From Nitrospirillum amazonense (GTDB lineage: Bacteria > Pseudomonadota > Alphaproteobacteria > Azospirillales > Azospirillaceae), in assembly GCF_007828045.1 (NCBI RefSeq), contig NZ_VITN01000013.1, positions 124,001 through 188,000 of the forward strand: 64,000 nucleotides of DNA, written 5' to 3'. Below are positions 1-7,603 of the stretch, piece by piece (the stretch's first letter is position 1; every line of letters starts with the position of its first letter). The position numbers and the translations under genes are program-made. Under the pieces are notes generated by a model. That model made no database searches. It was not told the DNA's origin and was given only the letters and a program-made list of their open reading frames with translations.

Positions 1-3
1 GGA

Positions 4-519
4 TTACTTGTCGTAATTCAGCAGCGACAGCACCGGCACGTCCAGCTTCTTGCGGCCTTCCAGGAAGTCCAGCTCGATCAGGAAGGCGGCGGCGCGCACG
101 TCGGCGCCCACGTCGCGCAACAGCTTGATGGCGGCGTTCATGGTGCCGCCGGTGGCCAGCAGATCGTCCACCACCACCACGCGCTGGCCCGGCTGCACCA
201 GGTCGGCCTGGATTTCCACCGTGTCGCTGCCGTACTCCAGGTCGTAGGAGTGGCGCACCACGTCGCCCGGCAGCTTGCCCTTCTTGCGCACCATGGCGAA
301 GCCCAGGCCCAGCTTCAGCGCCAGAGGGGCCGCCATCAGGAAGCCGCGGGACTCGATGCCCACGATGAAGTCGACGCCCGTCTCCTGGATCAGGCGGGCC
401 ATGCGGCCCATGGCGACGGCCCAGGCGTCGGCGTGCGCCAGCAGCGGCGAGATGTCGTAGAACAGGATACCGGGCTTGGGATAGTCCGGGACGCCGCGGA
501 TGTGGCTTTTCAGGTCCAT
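4..519 (-). CDS. apt: Adenine phosphoribosyltransferase
   Basis: Cytoplasmic purine-salvage enzyme that joins adenine and PRPP to give AMP and pyrophosphate. The 171-residue product has the usual family length. The PRPP-binding motif [13 protein letters not shown] is at residues 114-126 and the adenine-site segment VGIESRGF is near residue 53. The reading frame stays open far upstream, but the ATG at 519 ([18 protein letters not shown]) matches the normal N-terminus of the family. It is divergent from the Mla-type operon. Its stop lies 3 bases inside the window edge, so the downstream neighbour is unseen. Identification is secure. Confidence 0.96.
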   Translation of the reverse strand: MDLKSHIRGVPDYPKPGILFYDISPLLAHADAWAVAMGRMARLIQETGVDFIVGIESRGFLMAAPLALKLGLGFAMVRKKGKLPGDVVRHSYDLEYGSDTVEIQADLVQPGQRVVVVDDLLATGGTMNAAIKLLRDVGADVRAAAFLIELDFLEGRKKLDVPVLSLLNYDK

Positions 520-781
520 GGGGGAAGGCCTCGGGGAAACGGATGCGCCCCGGTCCCGGGGCGCGAAATCATAGGGGAGGCTGGTCTGGCATGCCAGCGC
601 CAAGCCGCGCCGCCCCCGTCCGGATGATCCGGATGGGCGCCTAACGGCCGCTGCTGTTGACCCGCAGCGGACCTTTCTGTCAAGTGAAGGACGAGCAAGG
701 CCGCCCGGCGCCCCCGTCAGGATGGGGGCGGGGGCCGGCAGGAGCCGGCCCGGTAATGGAGTGGGACGGCGAAGGGGCGAG

Positions 782-1921
782 ATGGCGGCGGCAGGCAGCG
801 GCGTGATCAAGACGGCATGGGACGGCGACCATTGGTTGCTGGCCGCCCTGGGCCGTTGGGATCTGGCGGGGGCGGAGCATCTGGACATGGCGTTGACCCG
901 CCTGAAGCCGGAGCGCAAGCCGGGCCAGGTGCTGCTGGACCTGTCCGGCCTGTCGGGCATGGATACCGCCGGCGCCCTGGTGCTGGACCGCCTGATCGAG
1001 CGCCTGCGGGCGGAGGGGGAGACGGTGGCCGTGGTCGGCGCCACGCCGGCACAGTGCACCCTGCTGCGCGACGTGCGGCGCGCCGTGGTGCGCCATCCCG
1101 AGGTCACCACGCCGCATCAGCCCTTCCATGACCTGCTGGAGCGGGTGGGCAAGGGCGCCTTCAGCCTGGCGCAGGACGCGTTCCAGTTGCTGAGCTTCTT
1201 CGGGCTGGTGTTCATCACCATCGCCCGCGTGGCCCGCGATCCGCGCCGTTTCCGCTGGACGGCCTTCTTCTTCCACCTGGAGCAGGTGGGCCTGAACGCC
1301 CTGCCCATCATCGGCCTGCTGACCTTCCTGATCGGCGTGGTGCTGGCGTACCAGAGCGCCGACCAGCTGCGGCGATTCGGCGCCGAAATCTTCGTCGTCA
1401 ACCTGCTGGGCATCGGCATCCTGCGCGAACTGGGGGTGCTGATCACCTCCATCATCGTGGCCGGCCGCTCCGGTTCCGCCTTCACCGCGCAAATCGGCAC
1501 CATGAAGGTGAACCAGGAGGTGGACGCCATGCAGGTGCTGGGGCTGGACCCCATCGAGATGCTGGTGCTGCCCCGCCTGGCCGCCCTGTTCGTGGCCCTG
1601 CCGCTGGTCAGCTTCTACGCCGACGTGGTGGGGTTGTTCGGCGGCGCCGTCATGTCCTACGGCACGCTGGACATCACGCTGGGCCAGTTTCTGCGGCAGT
1701 TGCAGGTGGCCGTCAGCCCGACCACCATGCTGGTGGGCCTGATCAAGGCCCCGGTCTTCGCCATGGTCATTTCGCTGGTCGGCTGTTTCGAGGGCCTGAA
1801 CGTGACCGGCAGCGCCGAGAGCGTGGGCAAGCTGACCACCCGGTCGGTGGTCGAGTCCATCTTCCTGGTGATCGTGCTCGACGCGCTGTTCTCCATCCTC
1901 TTCTCCTATCTCAAGATCTGA
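782..1921 (+). CDS. mlaE: Mla-type ABC transporter permease with N-terminal STAS domain
   Basis: Inner-membrane permease of an MCE-type phospholipid (or organic solvent) transporter. About the first 100 residues form a STAS-like domain (hydrophobic strands, [15 protein letters not shown]). The remainder is a typical MlaE permease with several membrane segments and the conserved stretch [20 protein letters not shown]. coli MlaE has no fused STAS domain (its STAS subunit is the separate MlaB), so this fusion replaces mlaB. The ATG at 782 follows a purine-rich site (aaggggcgag); an in-frame ATG at 722 would add 20 low-complexity residues and is less likely. It is first gene of an operon with the ATPase 8 bases downstream. 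Confidence 0.9.
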   Translation: MAAAGSGVIKTAWDGDHWLLAALGRWDLAGAEHLDMALTRLKPERKPGQVLLDLSGLSGMDTAGALVLDRLIERLRAEGETVAVVGATPAQCTLLRDVRRAVVRHPEVTTPHQPFHDLLERVGKGAFSLAQDAFQLLSFFGLVFITIARVARDPRRFRWTAFFFHLEQVGLNALPIIGLLTFLIGVVLAYQSADQLRRFGAEIFVVNLLGIGILRELGVLITSIIVAGRSGSAFTAQIGTMKVNQEVDAMQVLGLDPIEMLVLPRLAALFVALPLVSFYADVVGLFGGAVMSYGTLDITLGQFLRQLQVAVSPTTMLVGLIKAPVFAMVISLVGCFEGLNVTGSAESVGKLTTRSVVESIFLVIVLDALFSILFSYLKI

Positions 1922-1929
1922 GGGCGCTG

Positions 1930-2730
1930 ATGAGCCTTGGCAACTCAGAGGGGGCCAGCCCGATGGGGGACAACGTCGCACCGGTCATCCAGGTGCGCGG
2001 CTTGGTCACCCGCTTCGGCCGCCAGACGGTGCACGACGGGGTGGATCTGGACGTGCGCCGGGGCGAGGTGCTGGGCGTGGTCGGCGGGTCGGGCACCGGC
2101 AAGTCGGTGCTGCTGAAGGAGATCATCGGCCTGCTGCGTCCCACCGCCGGCCGGGTGGAGGTGCTGGGCACCAACATGTGGACGGCCGACAGCGCCGCCC
2201 GCCGCAACATCCAGAGCCGCTGGGGCGTGCTGTTCCAGGACGGTGCGCTGTTCAGCTCCATGACCGTGGCGGAGAACGTCATGGTGGCGCTGAAGGAGCA
2301 TACGGATCTTGAGGACTGCCTGATCCAGGAACTGGCCCGCATCAAGATTTCCATGGTGGGCCTGCCGCCGGACAGCTGTTCCAAATACCCGTCCCAACTG
2401 TCGGGCGGCATGCGCAAGCGGGCCGGCCTGGCCCGCGCCCTGGCGCTGGACCCGGAAATCCTGTTCCTGGATGAGCCGACGGCCGGCCTGGACCCCATCG
2501 GTGCCGCCGCTTTCGATGAGCTGATCGGGACATTACAGCGCAGCTTGGGCCTGACCGTCGTCATGGTTACCCATGATTTGGACAGCCTTTATGCCATTTG
2601 CGATCGCATCGCGGTGCTGGTCGACCGTAAGATGAGGGTGGGAACCATTGACATGTTGCTGGCGGACACGCATCCCTGGATCCACGACTACTTCCATGGA
2701 CCGCGCGGTCGCGCGGCCGTGAAGAGCTGA
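1930..2730 (+). CDS. mlaF: Mla-type ABC transporter ATP-binding protein
   Basis: Cytoplasmic ATPase that powers the MlaE-type permease encoded just upstream. Visible motifs are Walker A GGSGTGKS (52-59), the signature LSGGMRKRAG (157-166), Walker B ILFLDEP (177-183) followed by the D-loop AGLDP, and the switch histidine in VVMVTHD. The LSGGM form of the signature is characteristic of MlaF. An alternative ATG 11 codons in (1963) begins the conserved part. It sits between the permease and MCE genes, the usual order for this transporter. Confidence 0.92.
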   Translation: MSLGNSEGASPMGDNVAPVIQVRGLVTRFGRQTVHDGVDLDVRRGEVLGVVGGSGTGKSVLLKEIIGLLRPTAGRVEVLGTNMWTADSAARRNIQSRWGVLFQDGALFSSMTVAENVMVALKEHTDLEDCLIQELARIKISMVGLPPDSCSKYPSQLSGGMRKRAGLARALALDPEILFLDEPTAGLDPIGAAAFDELIGTLQRSLGLTVVMVTHDLDSLYAICDRIAVLVDRKMRVGTIDMLLADTHPWIHDYFHGPRGRAAVKS

Positions 2731-2750
2731 GCAGTTAGGGGCTGATTCAC

Positions 2751-3719
2751 ATGGAAACGCGCGCCAGCTACGCGCTCGTCGGCGGGTTCATCCTGGCACT
2801 GACGGCGGCCCTGTTCATCGCCATCGTCTGGCTGGCCAAGGTCCAGTTCGACAAGGCGTCGACCCCTTACCGCATCTATTTCTCCGGCTCCGTCACCGGC
2901 CTGGTGGCAGGCAGCCCCGTGCGCTATCGCGGCGTGGCCGTGGGCCGGGTCACCGACATCCGCATCGATCCCGGCAACGTGGAACGCATCGAGGTGAAGG
3001 TGGAGGTACCCAAGGACACCCCCATCAAGTCCGACGCCGTGGCCTCGCTGGAGCCGGTGGGGGTTACCGGCGGCGTCTATGTCGAGATCGCCGGCGGCAG
3101 CCAGGAGGCGCCGCTGCTGCGCGAGACGCAGAACGATGTCGACGTGCCCGTCATCCCCTCGCGCCCCAGCAACATCGCCTCGCTGCTGCAGGAGGCGCCG
3201 CACCTGCTGGAAAACCTGATCAAGCTGTCGGACAGCCTGGCGGGCTTCATGACGCCGGACAACCAGAAGGCCTTCGCCTCCATGCTGGCCAACCTCGCGT
3301 CCACCGCCGGGGCCGCCAACGGCACGGTGCAGGACGCCGGCCATCTGGTGAACGAGCTGCGCGGCAGCGTGCGCGAAATCAGCAAGCAGACCGAGGCGCT
3401 GCTGGTCGATACCCGCACCACCGTGAACACGGTGGGCAGCGACGCCAAGCGCATCAGCGGCAACCTGAACCAGTCGGCGGAGGACGTGAAGGTCCTGACC
3501 CGCAACCTGAACCAGACGGTGGAGCAGCTGCGCGGCATGGTGGAGGAGAATCGCGGGCCCATCCGCGACTTCACCTCCAGCGGTCTTTACGACCTGACCC
3601 AGCTGATCGGTGACCTGCGCACGCTCAGCAACAACCTGTCGCGGGTGACCAACCGTATCGAGAACGATCCGTCCGGCTTCCTGTTCGGTGGCCGGCAGCG
3701 TGGGGTGGAGGTGAAATGA
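2751..3719 (+). CDS. mlaD: MCE-domain substrate-binding protein (MlaD family)
   Basis: Membrane-anchored periplasmic lipid-binding component of the Mla-type transporter. A single N-terminal membrane segment (about 8-30) is followed by an MCE/MlaD domain (about 38-120; SGSVTGLVAGSPVRYRGVAVG, then the beta-rich segment ending GVTGGVYVEI). Residues about 150-300 look helical and coiled-coil-forming, with many N/Q/E/L positions, longer than E. coli MlaD and more like the proteobacterial MCE proteins that form a helical extension. Its stop overlaps the start of the next gene as ATGA, indicating translational coupling. Confidence 0.9.
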   Translation: METRASYALVGGFILALTAALFIAIVWLAKVQFDKASTPYRIYFSGSVTGLVAGSPVRYRGVAVGRVTDIRIDPGNVERIEVKVEVPKDTPIKSDAVASLEPVGVTGGVYVEIAGGSQEAPLLRETQNDVDVPVIPSRPSNIASLLQEAPHLLENLIKLSDSLAGFMTPDNQKAFASMLANLASTAGAANGTVQDAGHLVNELRGSVREISKQTEALLVDTRTTVNTVGSDAKRISGNLNQSAEDVKVLTRNLNQTVEQLRGMVEENRGPIRDFTSSGLYDLTQLIGDLRTLSNNLSRVTNRIENDPSGFLFGGRQRGVEVK

Positions 3720-4378
3720 GGGGGGCCCACAAGGGTGCGATGAGCCGCCGCCGCCTGTTGGCGCGCGGGATGGGGGTGATGGGCGGCGGCCTGGCGCTGG
3801 GGGCGCTGCCCGCCTGTTCCGTGTTCGACAGCCCGCCGCACGTGGTGCGGCTGACGGCCGCGCGCGAGTTCTCACCGGCCCCGCCCGTGGGCTGGCAGCT
3901 GCTGGTGGGGGTGCCCACCACCACCTCGGTGCTGAACACCACGCGGATCGCGTTGAGCCGCCTGGAGGGGGACTTCGGTTATTTCGATGCCGAGTGGCAG
4001 GACCCGATGCCGGAGATGGTGCAGGGCCTGTTGATCGAGTCTTTCGAGTATTCCGGCCGCGTCCCGGGCGTGGCGCGCGAGGGCTCCGGCCTGCGCGCCG
4101 ATTATGTCCTGCTGACCGACATTCGTGACTTTCAGGCGGAATATCCCCACGCGACGGTGGACGACGTGCCCACCGTGCATGTTCGCGTCCAGTGTAAGAT
4201 GGTGACGCTGCCCCGCCGCACCATCCAGGAAAGCCAGGGCTTCGAGATCCGGGTGCCGGCCAAGTCCACGGGCTTTCCCGCCGTGCTGGCGGCCTATGAC
4301 GAGGCCTTCCACACGCTGGCCCGGCAGGTGGCCGAGTGGGCCTTGCAGCCCGGGCGGCGCGCCGGCGGCGGCGTCTAA
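3716..4378 (+). CDS. ABC-transport auxiliary lipoprotein of the Mla-type operon
   Basis: Predicted lipoprotein of the ABC-transport auxiliary (PqiC-like) family, which accompanies MCE transporters and is thought to contact the outer-membrane side of the lipid path. The N-terminus carries a twin-arginine-like RRRLLARG, a hydrophobic stretch and a lipobox ending LGALPAC. The start at 3716 overlaps the mlaD stop; the ATG at 3740 (MSRRRLL) gives a cleaner signal peptide. The body (about 200 residues) has the expected size. The family assignment comes from length, lipobox and operon position; there is no diagnostic catalytic motif. Confidence 0.75.
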   Translation: MRGAHKGAMSRRRLLARGMGVMGGGLALGALPACSVFDSPPHVVRLTAAREFSPAPPVGWQLLVGVPTTTSVLNTTRIALSRLEGDFGYFDAEWQDPMPEMVQGLLIESFEYSGRVPGVAREGSGLRADYVLLTDIRDFQAEYPHATVDDVPTVHVRVQCKMVTLPRRTIQESQGFEIRVPAKSTGFPAVLAAYDEAFHTLARQVAEWALQPGRRAGGGV

Positions 4379-4393
4379 GGGAAGGGAACGGCC

Positions 4394-5173
4394 ATGCCCT
4401 TCCTCCGGGGCCCCGCGCGCGGCAGTTCCGTTGTCGATGGCCTGCCGTACGAGACTTTGACCCGGCTGGTGGAGGCCGCGCGTGAAGTCAGCTTGTGCAC
4501 GCGGGTGCTGGCCAAAACCGGCGACACGGTGCTGAGCGAGGTCTTGCGCGACGCGGTGCCGCCGCTGGATCCCTGGCACCATCATCCGCCGGGGGATGTC
4601 TACGACAGCGAATACCACGCCCAATACTACTTCCACGCCCACCCGGAGTCGGAACTGGTTGGTGAGGAGATGGGGCACTTTCACACCTTCATGCGGCCCT
4701 TGGGCATGCCGGCCGGGGTGGCGCCGGCGCCCTTGCCCGATCTCCAGCCCGATACGGACGGCAACGCCGCGCTCAGCCACCTGGTGGGGATTTCGATCGA
4801 CGGCATGGGCCGGGTGACACGGTTGTTCACCACCAACCGCTGGGTGACGGGGGAGACCTGGTACACGGCGGCCGACGTGGTGCGGATGCTGGAAGGCTTC
4901 CAGATCGACCACGCCCGGCCATCCTGGCCGCTGAACCGCTGGATCACTGCGGTCGTCAACCTGTACCGCCATGAAATCATTGAGCTTTTGCAGGAAAGGG
5001 ATGCGGCTGTCGATCGCTGGCAGGCGGAACACCCCGGCAGTTACGTCTATGACGACCGCGATCTCGAGGTGACGTCGGAACGGCTGGTGGACGTGGAGGG
5101 CCGCATCCAGGAGTTGGAGCGCGCGCTGCGTCGGCGCAACCGTCAACAATCCCCTATGGCTGATCCTGCGTAG
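4394..5173 (+). CDS. Conserved protein of unknown function, last gene of the Mla-type operon
   Basis: 259 residues, soluble, no signal peptide seen. It is rich in His and aromatic residues in the first half: HHHPPGDVYD near residue 58, then AQYYFHAHPESE and MGHFHTFMRP. Such clustered His/Asp/Glu residues could bind a metal, but this is inference. The C-terminal 40 residues look like a coiled coil (RLVDVEGRIQELERALRRR). It may belong to a family listed as DUF6969, which I cannot confirm from memory. It follows the lipoprotein gene by 15 bases, so it is probably co-transcribed with the transporter. Confidence 0.6.
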   Translation: MPFLRGPARGSSVVDGLPYETLTRLVEAAREVSLCTRVLAKTGDTVLSEVLRDAVPPLDPWHHHPPGDVYDSEYHAQYYFHAHPESELVGEEMGHFHTFMRPLGMPAGVAPAPLPDLQPDTDGNAALSHLVGISIDGMGRVTRLFTTNRWVTGETWYTAADVVRMLEGFQIDHARPSWPLNRWITAVVNLYRHEIIELLQERDAAVDRWQAEHPGSYVYDDRDLEVTSERLVDVEGRIQELERALRRRNRQQSPMADPA

Positions 5174-5214
5174 CAGCCCCTGGGGGATAGGCGGGGAATA
5201 TCACCCAAATGGCG

Positions 5215-5242
5215 TTGGCCAAGACGGGGAAGGCTGTATTAT
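5215..5242 (+). promoter_or_regulatory. Candidate housekeeping promoter upstream of the DUF2336 gene
   Basis: TTGGCC at 5215-5220 and TATTAT at 5237-5242 are separated by 16 bases in an otherwise GC-rich intergenic region. The spacing and hexamers fit a sigma-70-type promoter. The leader to the ATG at 5390 would be about 140 bases. Confidence 0.35.
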
Positions 5243-5389
5243 TAGTGGGCAATGGTCACCCGGCGTGGATCGGGGGCCTGAATGGTGGTGAAGCCTGGTA
5301 CCCCCGGTCCGGCCGCGTATGACGGCCGGGGGGTGGGGATGGAAAGCCAGGTGGCCGGTCGGTAGCGAAGGGAGCGGGTTGCCCTGCCA

Positions 5390-6496
5390 ATGTCCGAGAC
5401 CTTGACGCATCAGGATGTGCAACGGCTTCTGGCCGATCCGTCCGCCACGACCCGGGCCGAAATGGCCACCAAGGTTGCCGCCCAGTTCGGCGCCGATCAG
5501 CTTTCCCCTTCCGAACGGGCCCTGGCCGAGGACATCGTCCGCCTGATGGCGCGCGACGCCGCCGTGCGCGTCCGTTCCGCCCTGTCGGAGAGCCTGAAGA
5601 GCTATCCCGCGATTCCCCGCGACGTCGCCCTGCAATTGGCGCGCGACGTGGAAGAGGTGTCGCTGCCCTTTATCGAACTGTCGTCGGTGTTGACCGACGC
5701 CGACCTGATCGAGCTGATCAAGACCGGTTCGGAAGCCAAACAATCGGCCGTGGCCAAGCGTCCCGACGTGTCCGAGGGCGTGGTCGACGCGCTGGTGGAT
5801 GATGGCGCCGAGACCGCGGTCGCCACGCTGATGGCGAACGAGGCCGCCAAGGTGACGGAAGCGGCGCTGACCCGTGTGCTGAACCGCTTCCCCAAGAGCG
5901 ACGCCGTCCACGCCCCCCTGATCGAACGCGGCAGCCTGCCCGTCACCATTGCCGAGCGCCTGGTGACCATGGTGTCGGAACAGCTGCGTGAGCGGCTGGT
6001 GGAACGGCATGAGCTGCCGGCCGACGTCGCCAGCGACATCGTCCTGCAGGGCCGCGAAAAGGCGACCTACGGGCTGGTGGGGGTCGCCACCGACGCCCAG
6101 CTGGAAACGCTGGTGGAGCAGCTGTACCGCAACGGCCGCCTGTCGCCGTCGCTGCTGTTGCGGTCGCTGTGCATGGGCGACGTAGCCTTCTTCGAGGTGG
6201 CGCTGGCCCAGCTGGCCCGCATCCCCACCCCGAACGCCCGCATGCTGATCCATGATGCCGGCAAGCTGGGCATGAAGGCGCTGTTCGATCGCACCGGCAT
6301 GCCGCAGTCGATCTACCCGGCCATCAAGGTGGCGCTGGATGTCGCCAGCGAGACGGAGTTCGACGGCGGCGAGCATGACCTGGAGCGCCACCGCCGCAAG
6401 ATGCTGGAACGCATCCTCACCCAGTTCGAGGAAATGGCCAGCGACGATCTGGACTATCTGCTGAGCAAGCTGACCGACCTGACCACCAAGGTCTGA
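5390..6496 (+). CDS. DUF2336 domain-containing protein
   Basis: 368-residue soluble protein with repeated helical, HEAT-like segments (LSPSERALAEDIVRLMARDAA; SALSESLKSYPAIPRDVA; repeated VTEAALTRVL-type blocks). This architecture is that of DUF2336, a family common in alphaproteobacteria and often near flagellar or cell-cycle genes; no biochemical function is established. The start ATG at 5390 begins MSETLTHQDVQRLL, which agrees with a soluble N-terminal helix. It stands alone between the Mla-type operon and the beta-lactamase gene. Confidence 0.8.
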   Translation: MSETLTHQDVQRLLADPSATTRAEMATKVAAQFGADQLSPSERALAEDIVRLMARDAAVRVRSALSESLKSYPAIPRDVALQLARDVEEVSLPFIELSSVLTDADLIELIKTGSEAKQSAVAKRPDVSEGVVDALVDDGAETAVATLMANEAAKVTEAALTRVLNRFPKSDAVHAPLIERGSLPVTIAERLVTMVSEQLRERLVERHELPADVASDIVLQGREKATYGLVGVATDAQLETLVEQLYRNGRLSPSLLLRSLCMGDVAFFEVALAQLARIPTPNARMLIHDAGKLGMKALFDRTGMPQSIYPAIKVALDVASETEFDGGEHDLERHRRKMLERILTQFEEMASDDLDYLLSKLTDLTTKV

Positions 6497-6595
6497 TCCT
6501 GGCCGGCCTGGCCGCCACGCTTCCACCATAGTTCACGGGCACTCCTCCGTGGCCGCCGATCTTCGGTGGGCCCGAGAGGGATGGGGACCTTTCCA

Positions 6596-7603
6596 ATGCT
6601 GACATCGACGCTGCGCGCGGCCTGCGCCGCCGCTGCCTTGTGCCTTGCCGCCCCCGCGCCCGCCGGCGCCGGTTCCCTGGACATGCCGGCGCTGCAGGCG
6701 CGCCTGCAGCGCCTGACCCACGACTTCCCTGGCCGGGCTGGCATCGCCGTGCGCGATGGCGTCACCGGTGCCGAGGTGGGGGTGAAGGCGCGGGAGCGCT
6801 TTCCCGAGCAGAGCGTGTTCAAGCTGACGGTGGCCATCGCACTGTTGGATCTGGTGGATCACGGCCGCATGGACCTGGCGCAAAAGGTCACGCTCTACCC
6901 CCAGGACCGTTCCGTCTATTGGCAGCCGCTGGCCAAGAACATCACCCCCGCCGGTTGGACCACCACGCTGGGCGACCTGATGGCGCGCATGGTGGCGGAC
7001 AGCGACAACGTCGCCGCCGACACCGTGCTGCGCCTGGTCGGCGGGCCGGCGGTGGTGCAGGCCGCGCTGACGGCCCGGGGCTTGGATGGCATTCGCGTGG
7101 ACCGGGATGAGCGCCACCTGCAAAGCGACATCCTGGGCCTGACCTGGAAGGACGCCTATGTCGAGCCGGGGGTGTTCCGGGCCGCGGCCGACGCCGTGCC
7201 AGTCGCCACCCGCCTCGCCAAGCGTGAGGCCTATCTCAGCGACCCGCGCGACACGGCCCAGCCGGCCACCATGGCGCTGCTGCTGGACCGGCTGGACAAG
7301 GGCGAGCTGCTGAGCCCCGCCAGCACCCGGCGCCTGCTGGACATCCTGGACCACACCACCACCCAGCCCAACCGTCTGAAGGCTGGCCTGGCGGCAGGCT
7401 GGGCCGTGGCGCACAAGCCGGGGGCGGGGCCCTCCGTCGAGGGCGTGACCCTGGCCAACAACGACGTGGGCCTGATGACAGCGCCGGACGGTCACCGCTA
7501 CGCCGTGGCGGTCTACGTCGCCAGCGTGCAAGGCCCCCGGGAGCGGGCGGACGCCTTCATCGCCGGCGTGGCGCGGGCGGTGGTCGAAAGCTGGAGGCCC
7601 TAG
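6596..7603 (+). CDS. Class A beta-lactamase-like serine hydrolase, atypical
   Basis: Exported 335-residue protein with a signal peptide (about 1-25, ending APAGAG). Class A landmarks are present: S73-V-F-K76 (nucleophile motif SxxK), S136-D-N138 (SDN loop), E172 in DERHLQ (position of the deacylating Glu166, with Gln where Asn170 usually is), and K274-P-G276 where KTG/KSG is expected. There are about 35 extra residues between E172 and the conserved RDT segment. Divergent subclass A2 enzymes also vary at these places, so it may be an active lactamase or another serine acylhydrolase. The ATG at 6596 is preferred over those at 6566 and 6581 because it begins the signal peptide. Its stop overlaps the convergent hrpB stop. 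Confidence 0.82.
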   Translation: MLTSTLRAACAAAALCLAAPAPAGAGSLDMPALQARLQRLTHDFPGRAGIAVRDGVTGAEVGVKARERFPEQSVFKLTVAIALLDLVDHGRMDLAQKVTLYPQDRSVYWQPLAKNITPAGWTTTLGDLMARMVADSDNVAADTVLRLVGGPAVVQAALTARGLDGIRVDRDERHLQSDILGLTWKDAYVEPGVFRAAADAVPVATRLAKREAYLSDPRDTAQPATMALLLDRLDKGELLSPASTRRLLDILDHTTTQPNRLKAGLAAGWAVAHKPGAGPSVEGVTLANNDVGLMTAPDGHRYAVAVYVASVQGPRERADAFIAGVARAVVESWRP

